Shown piece by piece: positions 45,498 to 61,715 of a DNA stretch of 64,000 nucleotides. Location: positions 59,723 through 123,722 of the forward strand of contig NZ_VOJI01000014.1 of the NCBI RefSeq assembly GCF_007923445.1, read 5' to 3'. Source of the DNA: Puniceibacterium confluentis (GTDB taxonomy: Bacteria > Pseudomonadota > Alphaproteobacteria > Rhodobacterales > Rhodobacteraceae). Position numbers and translations under genes: made by a program. Below the pieces are notes generated by a model. That model did not search any database and was not told the origin of the DNA. It saw only the letters and a program-made list of their open reading frames with translations. The stretch's first letter is position 1. Every line of letters starts with the position of its first letter.

Positions 45498-46034
45498 ATG
45501 GCGAAGCGGTGGTATTCGGTGAGCGTGCTCTCGAACTTCGAGAAGAAGATTGCCGAGCAGATCCGGACGGCGGTCGAGGAGCAGGAGCTTCAGGACCAGA
45601 TCGAAGAGGTTCTGGTGCCGACTGAAGAGGTGATCGAGATTCGCCGCGGCAAGAAGGTCACAACCGAGCGGCGTTTCATGCCGGGGTATGTGCTGGTGCG
45701 GATGGAGATGTCGGATCGGGGCTACCACCTGATCAACTCGATCAACCGCGTCACCGGCTTTCTGGGGCCGCAGGGGCGGCCGATGCCGATGCGTGATTCC
45801 GAAGTGACCGCGATTTTGGGTCGTGTGCAGGAAGGCGAGGAAAGCCCGCGCACATTGATCCACTTCGAGATCGGCGAGAAGGTCAAGGTCAACGACGGCC
45901 CGTTCGAGGATTTCGACGGCATGGTCGAAGGTGTGGACGAAGACAATCAGCGTCTGCGCGTCGCGGTGTCGATCTTTGGCCGGGAAACCCCGGTCGAGCT
46001 GGAATTCACTCAGGTGACCAAACAGGGAGCCTGA
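45498..46034 (+). CDS. nusG: Transcription termination/antitermination factor NusG
   Basis: This 178-residue protein has an N-terminal NGN domain (MAKRWYSVSVLSNFEKKIAE through RFMPGYVLVRMEM), which binds RNA polymerase near the clamp, and a C-terminal KOW domain (EIGEKVKVNDGPFEDFDGMV, about 122-175), which contacts Rho or ribosomal protein S10. Length is standard for Alphaproteobacteria. It is separated from secE by a 236-base spacer without another gene. The start is the ATG in the sequence GGCCAGATGGCGAAG. Confidence 0.97.
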   Translation: MAKRWYSVSVLSNFEKKIAEQIRTAVEEQELQDQIEEVLVPTEEVIEIRRGKKVTTERRFMPGYVLVRMEMSDRGYHLINSINRVTGFLGPQGRPMPMRDSEVTAILGRVQEGEESPRTLIHFEIGEKVKVNDGPFEDFDGMVEGVDEDNQRLRVAVSIFGRETPVELEFTQVTKQGA

Positions 46035-46160
46035 GAGGAGGGCGCCCCCGGGCGCCGGAAGCGTGGGAGGCAAGGGCATCGCGATGCACCGCCGCACCAC
46101 GGCAACGAAAAGGCCCGATCTGACGCGTCAGCGGGCTGTTGGACATGAAGGAGTAGCCAG

Positions 46161-46610
46161 ATGGCAAAGAAGCTTGCTGGCAAGATGAAATTGCAGATCA
46201 AGGCCGGCCAGGCCAACCCGAGCCCGCCCGTGGGCCCGGCGCTGGGTCAGCGCGGCATCAACATCATGGAATTCTGCAAGGCGTTCAACGCCAAGACGCA
46301 GGAAATGGAGCCCGGTGCGCCGTGCCCGACCGTGATCACCTATTACCAGGACAAGTCCTTCACCATGGAAATCAAGACGCCGCCGGCGTCGTATTTCCTG
46401 AAGAAGGCCGCCGGCATGAAGCCCGTTGGCAAGCGCAATCGCCCCAAGGGTTCGCCCCTGCCGGGTCGCGAGACCGTTGCATCGGTGACTGTCGCGCAGG
46501 TGCGCGAGATTGCCGAAGCAAAGATGAAGGACCTGAGCGCGAACGACGTTGAGGCCGCCATGCAGATCATTCTGGGCTCTGCAAAGTCCATGGGCATCGA
46601 GGTTAAGTAA
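46161..46610 (+). CDS. rplK: 50S ribosomal protein L11
   Basis: This 149-residue L11 has the N-terminal [21 protein letters not shown]-type segment with the proline-rich [13 protein letters not shown] motif, which moves during factor binding. The C-terminal 23S rRNA-binding domain ends [14 protein letters not shown]. It forms the GTPase-associated centre with 23S rRNA and L10/L12. The rplA gene starts two bases after its stop codon is completed, so both are translated from one messenger. Confidence 0.98.
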   Translation: MAKKLAGKMKLQIKAGQANPSPPVGPALGQRGINIMEFCKAFNAKTQEMEPGAPCPTVITYYQDKSFTMEIKTPPASYFLKKAAGMKPVGKRNRPKGSPLPGRETVASVTVAQVREIAEAKMKDLSANDVEAAMQIILGSAKSMGIEVK

Positions 46611-46611
46611 G

Positions 46612-47310
46612 ATGGCTAAGTTTGGAAAACGTACCCGCGCCGCCCGTGAAGCCTTTGCCGGCAAAGAGGATATCTCTGTCGAAGAAGCCGTGAAGCTGAT
46701 CAAGTCGAACTCGAACGTGAAGTTCGACGAGACAGTCGAGATCGCGATGAACCTTGGTGTCGACCCGCGCCACGCTGACCAGATGGTCCGCGGTGTGGTC
46801 GGCCTGCCCAACGGGACCGGCAAGACGGTCCGCGTCGCTGTTTTCGCCCGCGGCCCCAAAGCCGACGAAGCGACTGCTGCGGGCGCCGACATCGTCGGAG
46901 CCGAAGACCTGATGGAGACCATCCAGTCCGGCAAGATCGAGTTCGACCGTTGCATCGCAACGCCGGACATGATGCCGATCGTTGGTCGTCTGGGCAAGAT
47001 CCTGGGCCCGCGCAACCTGATGCCGAACCCCAAGGTCGGCACCGTCACCATGGACGTCAAGGAGGCCGTCGAGGCAGCCAAGGGCGGCCAGGTGCAGTTC
47101 AAGGCCGAGAAGGCCGGTGTGGTGCATGCAGGCGTCGGCAAGGTGTCGTTCGACGAGGCCAAGCTGGTCGAGAACATCAAGGCATTCGTGTCCGCGGTGT
47201 CCAAGGCCAAGCCTGCCGGTGCAAAGGGCACCTACATGAAGCGCATCGCACTGAGCTCGACCATGGGTCCGGGCGTGACCGTGGATGTGGCGACCGCCAG
47301 CGCCGAATAA
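46612..47310 (+). CDS. rplA: 50S ribosomal protein L1
   Basis: This 232-residue L1 binds 23S rRNA at the mobile stalk and commonly represses the L11 operon by binding its own messenger. Family segments include [38 protein letters not shown], and the C-terminal [20 protein letters not shown]. The ATG at 46612 follows the rplK stop at once; a longer in-frame start would overlap rplK and is not conserved. Confidence 0.98.
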   Translation: MAKFGKRTRAAREAFAGKEDISVEEAVKLIKSNSNVKFDETVEIAMNLGVDPRHADQMVRGVVGLPNGTGKTVRVAVFARGPKADEATAAGADIVGAEDLMETIQSGKIEFDRCIATPDMMPIVGRLGKILGPRNLMPNPKVGTVTMDVKEAVEAAKGGQVQFKAEKAGVVHAGVGKVSFDEAKLVENIKAFVSAVSKAKPAGAKGTYMKRIALSSTMGPGVTVDVATASAE

Positions 47311-47568
47311 GAGATTGGTCCCGGGGCGCAAGCCTCGGGGCGAATAGCGGGGCCAGAGGATCGGCCCCGTTCTGTCCGAGACGGAGGGTTCCGGGGATAT
47401 GCCCGGAATAATTCCTTCCCGAGATGGGAAACGAGACAAGATTTCCGCGAGGTCTTTGACCTTCGGGCGATCACGGCCTCGGGACCCTGAAAACGGACCC
47501 GACTGTCCCGCACCTCGACGCGGGATGTACATGAGCCGGGGGGAAACCCCCAAATTTGGAGTGAAACT
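47311..47568 (+). promoter_or_regulatory. Leader of rplJ (L10 leader region)
   Basis: The 258-base spacer between rplA and rplJ holds several GC hairpins, for example GGTCCCGGGGCGCAAGCC and CCCGCACCTCGACGCGGG, and ends in a purine-rich stretch before a GTG start. In many bacteria this position carries the L10(L12)4 binding structure that represses rplJL translation. The exact fold was not modelled. Confidence 0.55.
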
Positions 47569-48084
47569 GTGGATAGAGCCCAGAAAGAGAAAGTGGTCGA
47601 GGAACTCGGCCAGATCTTCGAAAGCTCTGGCGTCGTGGTGGTAGCACACTACGAGGGTCTCACGGTTGCCGAGATGCAGGATCTCCGGGGGCGCGCCCGC
47701 GCCAACCAGACATCCGTGCGTGTCGCCAAGAACAGGCTCGCCAAGATCGCCCTTGAGGGAAAGCCCTGCGCAAGCATTGCTGACTTCCTGACGGGCATGA
47801 CCGTTCTGACCTATTCCGAGGACCCCGTGGCAGCAGCCAAGGTGGCCGAGGACTTCGCCAAGGGGAACCAAAAGTTCCAGATCCTTGGCGGCGCGATGGG
47901 TGAGAACGCTCTGGACCGGGCCGGTGTGGAATCCGTGTCGAAGATGCCGTCGCGCGAGGAGCTCATTGCTTCGATCGTTGGCTGTATCGGCGCACCCGCA
48001 TCGAACATTGCCGGGGCCATTGGCGCACCTGCTTCGAATATCGCATCCATCCTGTCCACCATCGAGGACAAGGCGGCTGCGTAA
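47569..48084 (+). CDS. rplJ: 50S ribosomal protein L10
   Basis: This 171-residue L10 uses a GTG start at 47569. The N-terminal rRNA-binding part is [20 protein letters not shown] and [16 protein letters not shown]. The C-terminal helix that docks L12 dimers follows. The last 40 residues contain an imperfect duplication, [20 protein letters not shown], which extends the L12-docking helix region. This arrangement is known to me from other Rhodobacterales. It is preceded by the structured leader and followed 71 bases later by rplL. Confidence 0.97.
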   Translation: MDRAQKEKVVEELGQIFESSGVVVVAHYEGLTVAEMQDLRGRARANQTSVRVAKNRLAKIALEGKPCASIADFLTGMTVLTYSEDPVAAAKVAEDFAKGNQKFQILGGAMGENALDRAGVESVSKMPSREELIASIVGCIGAPASNIAGAIGAPASNIASILSTIEDKAAA

Positions 48085-48155
48085 GCAACCTATGGGATCA
48101 TCGTGGGGTTGAAATCCCGACGTTGGAACACATTTAGATACGGAAAGAAGTCACA

Positions 48156-48536
48156 ATGGCTGATCTGAAAGCACTTGCTGAGCAAATCGTGAACCTCACG
48201 CTGCTGGAAGCACAAGAACTGAAAACCATCCTGAAAGACGAATACGGCATCGAGCCCGCCGCTGGCGGCGCGGTTATGATGGCTGGTCCTGCTGGCGATG
48301 CCGGCGGTGCCGCTGCTGAAGAGCAGACCGAATTCGACGTCATCCTGAAGTCGGCTGGCGCGTCCAAGATCAACGTGATCAAGGAAGTCCGCGCAATCAC
48401 CGGTCTGGGCCTGAAAGAAGCCAAGGACCTGGTCGAAGCTGGCGGCAAGGCTGTCAAAGAGCAGGTTTCCAAAGCCGAAGCCGACGAGATCAAGGGCAAG
48501 CTGGAAGCAGCTGGCGCCGAAGTCGAGCTCAAGTAA
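48156..48536 (+). CDS. rplL: 50S ribosomal protein L7/L12
   Basis: This 126-residue L12 forms the flexible stalk. The N-terminal dimerisation helices ([20 protein letters not shown]) are followed by an alanine/glycine hinge ([13 protein letters not shown]) and the C-terminal globular domain ([20 protein letters not shown]) that recruits translation GTPases. The GAAAGAAG region before the ATG provides the ribosome-binding site. It is followed by a 249-base spacer with three hairpins before rpoB. Confidence 0.98.
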   Translation: MADLKALAEQIVNLTLLEAQELKTILKDEYGIEPAAGGAVMMAGPAGDAGGAAAEEQTEFDVILKSAGASKINVIKEVRAITGLGLKEAKDLVEAGGKAVKEQVSKAEADEIKGKLEAAGAEVELK

Positions 48537-48542
48537 TCTGCG

Positions 48543-48645
48543 CCGGGGCCTGCCCCGGAGCACTACCTGCACAGGCTGGATCCGGGCAACCCCGGGTCCA
48601 GCCGAGCCTGTCTCAGAGAACCCCTTCACGCCAAGGGGTTTTCTA
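48543..48645 (+). promoter_or_regulatory. Three consecutive hairpins in the rplL-rpoB spacer (attenuator/processing region)
   Basis: First, CCGGGGC-CT-GCCCCGG (48543-48558). Second, a 13-pair stem with one wobble, GGCTGGATCCGGG-CAAC-CCCGGGTCCAGCC (48574-48603). Third, AACCCCTT-CACGCC-AAGGGGTT followed by TTCT (48619-48644), which resembles a weak terminator. In E. coli the corresponding spacer contains a partial terminator and an RNase III site, giving less rpoBC than rplJL transcript; the same is inferred here. Confidence 0.65.
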
Positions 48646-48785
48646 AGGCGAGGTTCAAGGATCGGGAGGCGTCCGGTGGGACGGGCGCCATGAATGGATC
48701 GAAACTCTGCCGTCTCTGATGGATGTGCCGCTGTGGCCCGACAGCGCTGCGCGTTCGTTGAGAAACTGAAAAGGTGACACCTGAC

Positions 48786-52922
<4,137 letters not shown>

Positions 52923-52923
52923 C

Positions 52924-52979
52924 GAAAATTTTCTGCTGAAAATTTTCTGAAGCGAGATTTTTCCTGCGAAAAATCTCGC
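52924..52979 (+). promoter_or_regulatory. Tandem palindromes and hairpin in the rpoB-rpoC spacer
   Basis: GAAAATTTTCTG occurs twice (52924-52935 and 52938-52949) with a two-base gap. Each copy contains the palindrome GAAAATTTTC, and the two copies can pair into a 10-base stem with a TGCT loop. They are followed by GCGAGATTTTT-CCTGCG-AAAAATCTCGC (52952-52979), an 11-pair perfect hairpin. The A/T-rich structure stands out from its GC-rich surroundings. Confidence 0.7.
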
Positions 52980-53019
52980 CTCCGCTTCCCTCTTTCCACC
53001 CGATATTCGAGGTATCAAA

Positions 53020-57267
<4,248 letters not shown>

Positions 57268-57294
57268 GCGGCGGTTCGAATACCCGAAAAAATC

Positions 57295-57330
57295 AAAAGC
57301 CCCCGTGCGTCCTGCACGGGGGCTTTTTGT
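57295..57330 (+). terminator. Strong rho-independent terminator after rpoC
   Basis: AAAAGCCCCCGTGC-GTCCT-GCACGGGGGCTTTT forms a 14-pair stem with a five-base loop and a T-rich 3' side (CTTTTTG). It starts 28 bases after the rpoC stop. Confidence 0.92.
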
Positions 57331-57497
57331 TTCCGGCGTTGCCGTCAGGCGGAGCACATGCCGGGGCACACATCAAGGGGCCCAAAAGCCCGGCCGTAAA
57401 AACGGCTGAATGGCTTGCAGGATGCCGGTGTGGCGCAACGGACAGGGGAGGGCGGTCTTCCTTCGAACCCAGGCGCAGACCTGCGACCGGCAGTCGC

Positions 57498-58490
57498 TTA
57501 TTCTGGCACCAGCCGTTCCGGAACCGCCAGGCGGTAGAGAAAGCTTTCCGGCGCAAATTCACGCACCGCTTCGGCCTGAAGCTGGCGCGGTACGATCTGG
57601 TCCAGGATCATCGAGCCAAATCCGCTGCGGTTCAGATCCTTCTGGACCCGTATGCCACCCTCGCGCCATTCCAGGCTGTAGCCTGTGGCCCCCAGCTTGT
57701 TCCACCTGATGGCCAGGCGGCCTTCGGGGCATTTCAGCGCGCCGTATTTCACCGAATTCGTGGTCAACTCGTGCACCGCAAGGGTGAGGATCTGCGCTTC
57801 GGCGGCATTCAGGTGAATGTCCGATCCGTCCAGCACAATCTGGTGCTCATCGGTCGCAACATGGTCTTCCAGCTGGCGCGAAAGGATTGATCCGATCGTC
57901 ATGCGGTCCCAGTTGGTGCCGCTGAGGTAAGAGTGTGTCCGCGACAGGGCCTGTACCCGACCTTCGAACCGGGCAAGGAAATCCTCGAGATCCCGGGCCG
58001 AGCCCGCGGTGCGCCGGGCGATCACCGAAACGAGACTGAGGATATTGCCGACCCGATGCTGCATCTCGGCGGCAATGGCGTCCCTGAGGCGCTCTGCCTG
58101 TACCTTCAGGGTGACGTCCTGAGCGTTCTGAACCATGTACTGGATCTCGCCGTCGGGCCCGGGAACCGGCGTATGCGTGCAGGTCCACCAGATTTCCCGC
58201 ATTTCGACGCCGTCAGCCGTCTCGAGCGGGATCGAGAACGGTACTTCGACCAGGCTGTTCGCCTCGCCGTCCAGAGCGCGTTGAAAGGCGTCCCGGAACT
58301 GTTCACGGCGCTCGGAGACCTCGGGGAAGGCGTCAAAGACATACATCCCCTGTAGCTGGTCAAGCGTCCTCTGAACGGTGCTCAGATAGGCATCCGTTGC
58401 GGTCACGATCCGCATCTTACGGTCCAGCACCAGACAAGGCGCGGGCGCGTATTTAAAGACCTGCTCAAAATCCAACGTGCCGCTGACCAT
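57498..58490 (-). CDS. PAS-containing HWE-type sensor histidine kinase
   Basis: This 330-residue cytoplasmic sensor kinase has an N-terminal PAS domain (about 10-130; VLDRKMRIVTATDAYLSTVQ, with the IWWTCTHTPVPGPDGEIQYM strands). The phosphoacceptor is His145 in AEMQHRVGNILSLVSVIARR, the HWE/HisKA_2 layout. The ATPase domain follows, with the N-box HELTTNSVKYGAL and the WREGG (W-x-E) motif that defines HWE kinases; a GFGSMILDQIV glycine segment is near the end. HWE kinases with PAS domains often sense light, oxygen or redox and signal in the general stress response. No response regulator or anti-sigma gene is adjacent. There are no membrane spans, and the PAS Cys needed for LOV flavin chemistry is not evident. 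Confidence 0.88.
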   Translation of the reverse strand: MVSGTLDFEQVFKYAPAPCLVLDRKMRIVTATDAYLSTVQRTLDQLQGMYVFDAFPEVSERREQFRDAFQRALDGEANSLVEVPFSIPLETADGVEMREIWWTCTHTPVPGPDGEIQYMVQNAQDVTLKVQAERLRDAIAAEMQHRVGNILSLVSVIARRTAGSARDLEDFLARFEGRVQALSRTHSYLSGTNWDRMTIGSILSRQLEDHVATDEHQIVLDGSDIHLNAAEAQILTLAVHELTTNSVKYGALKCPEGRLAIRWNKLGATGYSLEWREGGIRVQKDLNRSGFGSMILDQIVPRQLQAEAVREFAPESFLYRLAVPERLVPE

Positions 58491-58750
58491 ATCCCGCCTT
58501 TAATATTCTGGAACCTGCTGCAGGATGCTCTGCGGAACAGAAGCAGAAAAATATTTGAACCTCAACTGCGACCTGCCGGAACCGCATGGTTGTGAGTGAT
58601 AAACCGCCGACGCGACCGCGGGCTCGGCCCCGCTGAGTTGACCGGGCCGCAGCTTTGTGCCCGGACCACGGAGCCGCCGAGAACATCCGCGATGCCGGAT
58701 CGTCGGATTGCCCATTCCGCTGGCCGACAATCCGCTCTAGAGCGGTGTCC

Positions 58751-59662
58751 ATGAACATCCTCTCGGACAACAGCCGTGGCGCGCTTTTGATGGCATCTGC
58801 GATGACCGCCTTCGCGCTGGGTGACGCGATGATGAAGGCGACCGCAGGTGCCATGCCGCTGGGGCAGATCATGAGCCTGCGGGGCGCCCTGTCCAGCATC
58901 GCCATTTTCCTGCTGGCGCGGCGCTTGGGGGTGCTGAGGCTGCGGATGTCGCGACGCGACTGGCAACTGGCACTGCTGCGGTCGCTTGCCGAGGTCGGGG
59001 CGGCGTACTTCTTTCTTACGGCGCTGTTTCACATGCCGCTGGCCAACCTCAATGCGCTGTTGCAGATGCTGCCGCTGACCGTCACCCTGGGCAGCGCGCT
59101 GGTGTTCCGCGACCCGGTCGGATGGCGCCGCTGGCTGGCCATCGCCGTCGGGTTTGGCGGCATGCTCCTGATCGTCAAGCCGGGGACCGAAGGCTTCAAC
59201 GCCTATACCCTGCACGGGTTGATCGCCGTCCTTTTCGTGACGGTACGCGATCTGGTGACTCGGCGCCTGTCGGCCTCGGTCCCCAGCCTGACGGTCACGC
59301 TGCTGACGGCCCTTTCCGTCACCCTGTTTGCCCTGGCGCTGACGCTGCAGGAGGTCTGGGTGCCGCTCACACCCCGTCTGGGCGGGTTGATCGGGCTGTC
59401 GGCGGTCTGCGTCGTGGCCGGCTACATGTTCGGCATCATGGCGATGCGGGTCGGTGACGTCAGCTTTGTGGCTCCGTTCCGCTACAGTGGCCTGTTGTGG
59501 GCGCTGGTGCTGGGCCTGGTGATGTTTGGCGAATGGCCAAGACCCCTGACCCTGGTGGGGGTCGCGGTCATCGTCGCCACCGGGGCCTTCACCCTGTGGC
59601 GCGAAGCGCGCCTTGCCCGGACGATGCGGCCTTTGGATCAGGCGAATACCCGGCGGATGTGA
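58751..59662 (+). CDS. EamA/DMT-family transporter
   Basis: This 303-residue membrane protein has ten hydrophobic spans in two EamA halves (about 10-140 and 150-285). The first half includes AMTAFALGDAMMKATAGAMP and the second GYMFGIMAMRVGDVSFVAPF. DMT transporters export metabolites such as amino acids or purines, and no specificity can be assigned. The ATG at 58751 opens the first span directly. Its final 25 bases overlap the 3' end of the leftward glycosyltransferase gene, and the last residues (RPLDQANTRRM) are non-membranous. Confidence 0.88.
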   Translation: MNILSDNSRGALLMASAMTAFALGDAMMKATAGAMPLGQIMSLRGALSSIAIFLLARRLGVLRLRMSRRDWQLALLRSLAEVGAAYFFLTALFHMPLANLNALLQMLPLTVTLGSALVFRDPVGWRRWLAIAVGFGGMLLIVKPGTEGFNAYTLHGLIAVLFVTVRDLVTRRLSASVPSLTVTLLTALSVTLFALALTLQEVWVPLTPRLGGLIGLSAVCVVAGYMFGIMAMRVGDVSFVAPFRYSGLLWALVLGLVMFGEWPRPLTLVGVAVIVATGAFTLWREARLARTMRPLDQANTRRM

Positions 59663-60441
59663 TCGGCATCAATGGCAAAGGTGCTGCGGAACAGTGCCTC
59701 GCCCGCGGCGTCCAGTCGCGGAAGCGCCACCGGTTTGACATGCTTTTTCTGGCGGGAATCGTTGTGGTCGTTGTGGCCGCGCACAAACATGTCCTCGTGG
59801 GTATAGGTCACGGTCGGCATGAACTGGTTGATTTTCTGATGGCCGAAATTCAGGATCGTCTGACGCACACCTGCCTGGACGGCCATCGCCTGCGCCACGC
59901 CCCAGTAAGGTGTCACGTTCGGTTCGGCGCGAAGCCCCTGCGCATCCGGGCGGGCGACATAGCCGCGGTTCCAGTCAAACCCCACCAGCCGGTGCTGCCG
60001 CCGCAAGGCAGCGCAGTCCAGAGCCGCCTCGCGCAGGCGCTGGACAAAGGTGACCGCCACAGCGTCGTCGTCGTCATGGCGGAACTGCAGGCAGGGCGCC
60101 GACAGATCCCCGCGGGCGTCGTTGAAAACATCCTGGCACACCTGGCGATGCGGGGCAGGGGGGCGGGCCACGATCCTGGCCTGGGGGACGTCCGCCACCA
60201 GCGCCGCCAGCCGGTCAAGGTAGTGGGCTGGCAGCGAGTCGCCGATCAGGATCAGAAAGGTGAAGTCCGGATCGGTCTGGGCGCGCAGACCCGGCAGGCA
60301 GATCGTTTCGAAATGCGCCAGCCGCTCTTCCATCCTGGCGGGGGCGTAGAGATAGGCGATCCGATCGGCGAGTGTGGCATGTTCAACCTGAAAGCCGCCT
60401 TCGGCAGGATAGGAAAACCGGCACAAACCGATGACTTGCAT
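59638..60441 (-). CDS. Putative rhamnosyltransferase-like glycosyltransferase
   Basis: This 267-residue protein resembles the putative rhamnosyltransferase family of Roseobacters. It starts QVIGLCRFSYPAEGGFQVEH and has an acidic DDDDAVAVTFVQRL segment after FRH (about residues 118-135), which may bind a metal-nucleotide sugar as the DxD motif of GT-A enzymes does. The conserved C-terminal TYTHEDMFVRGHNDHN follows. The sugar donor and acceptor are unknown, and no surface-polysaccharide cluster lies beside it. It is divergent from rpsL and convergent with the EamA gene, overlapping it by 25 bases. Confidence 0.8.
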   Translation of the reverse strand: MQVIGLCRFSYPAEGGFQVEHATLADRIAYLYAPARMEERLAHFETICLPGLRAQTDPDFTFLILIGDSLPAHYLDRLAALVADVPQARIVARPPAPHRQVCQDVFNDARGDLSAPCLQFRHDDDDAVAVTFVQRLREAALDCAALRRQHRLVGFDWNRGYVARPDAQGLRAEPNVTPYWGVAQAMAVQAGVRQTILNFGHQKINQFMPTVTYTHEDMFVRGHNDHNDSRQKKHVKPVALPRLDAAGEALFRSTFAIDADHIRRVFA

Positions 60442-60837
60442 GGGGCGCGCTCCTGGTCGAAGATACAGCTGTTGTTCCGACTGTGAATCGCACCCCCACC
60501 GGGCGAAAGCAAGCCTGTGGTGCTGTTGACAAGGCCCGCGACTCCCCCTATACGCCCGCTATCTCGGAGACGGGATGCATTGCATCCGACGTCCGATCTA
60601 CAGAACTGAAGCGGTCACGATCCGGGCCAGATGCCCCGATCCTCTGGAACCCCCCGCGTCGTTCCCGCAATTGGGAACGCATGCGGTTTTTTGCGTCGCC
60701 TTCATACGTGACGCGCCGAATGACGTGCACCCGATGTGCACAAAAGGTGACTTGCGGACGCGCAAGGCGCTGAACCTGAAACCCGCACGGGGCAACTCGT
60801 GCACCACATATGTGAGCTACACGGGGAAAGAACCGGA
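60442..60837. other. Divergent regulatory region between the glycosyltransferase and rpsL
   Basis: About 396 bases without a gene. It contains the rpsL promoter (described separately) and a predicted 5' leader of roughly 275 bases before rpsL. I see no leader peptide or known riboswitch in it, though several GC stem candidates exist (for example GGGAACGCATGCGG). Confidence 0.6.
60526..60554 (+). promoter_or_regulatory. Near-consensus sigma-70 promoter for rpsL-rpsG-fusA-tuf
   Basis: TTGACA (60526-60531), a 17-base spacer and TATACG (60549-60554) give a near-perfect housekeeping promoter. It lies about 284 bases before the rpsL ATG, implying a leader of roughly 275 bases if transcription starts near 60561. 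Confidence 0.8.
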
Positions 60838-61209
60838 ATGCCAACGATCCAACAGCTGATCCGCAAGCCGCGGCAGCCGAAAGTCAAGCGCTCGAAGTCG
60901 ATGCACCTTGAGCAGTGTCCTCAAAAACGTGGCGTGTGCACACGCGTCTACACGACCACGCCGAAAAAGCCGAACTCGGCGATGCGGAAAGTTGCCAAGG
61001 TCCGTCTGACCAATGGCTTCGAGGTCATCAGCTACATTCCCGGCGAGTCGCACAACCTTCAGGAGCACTCGGTTGTCCTGATCCGTGGCGGCCGCGTAAA
61101 AGACCTTCCCGGTGTGCGTTACCACATCCTGCGCGGTGTTCTGGATACCCAGGGCGTCAAGGACCGCAAACAGCGTCGCTCCAAGTATGGCGCGAAGCGT
61201 CCGAAATAA
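60838..61209 (+). CDS. rpsL: 30S ribosomal protein S12
   Basis: This 123-residue S12 sits at the decoding centre. The streptomycin-region lysines are both present, in [19 protein letters not shown] and [13 protein letters not shown], so the sequence is of the sensitive type. It opens the str operon; rpsG starts 12 bases after the stop. The ATG at 60838 follows GGGGAAAGAACCGG, which contains the ribosome-binding site. A longer upstream frame exists but is not conserved. Confidence 0.98.
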   Translation: MPTIQQLIRKPRQPKVKRSKSMHLEQCPQKRGVCTRVYTTTPKKPNSAMRKVAKVRLTNGFEVISYIPGESHNLQEHSVVLIRGGRVKDLPGVRYHILRGVLDTQGVKDRKQRRSKYGAKRPK

Positions 61210-61221
61210 GAGGGTATTTAG

Positions 61222-61692
<471 letters not shown>

Positions 61693-61715
61693 CCCCTAGT
61701 CAAAGGACTGTCCCC

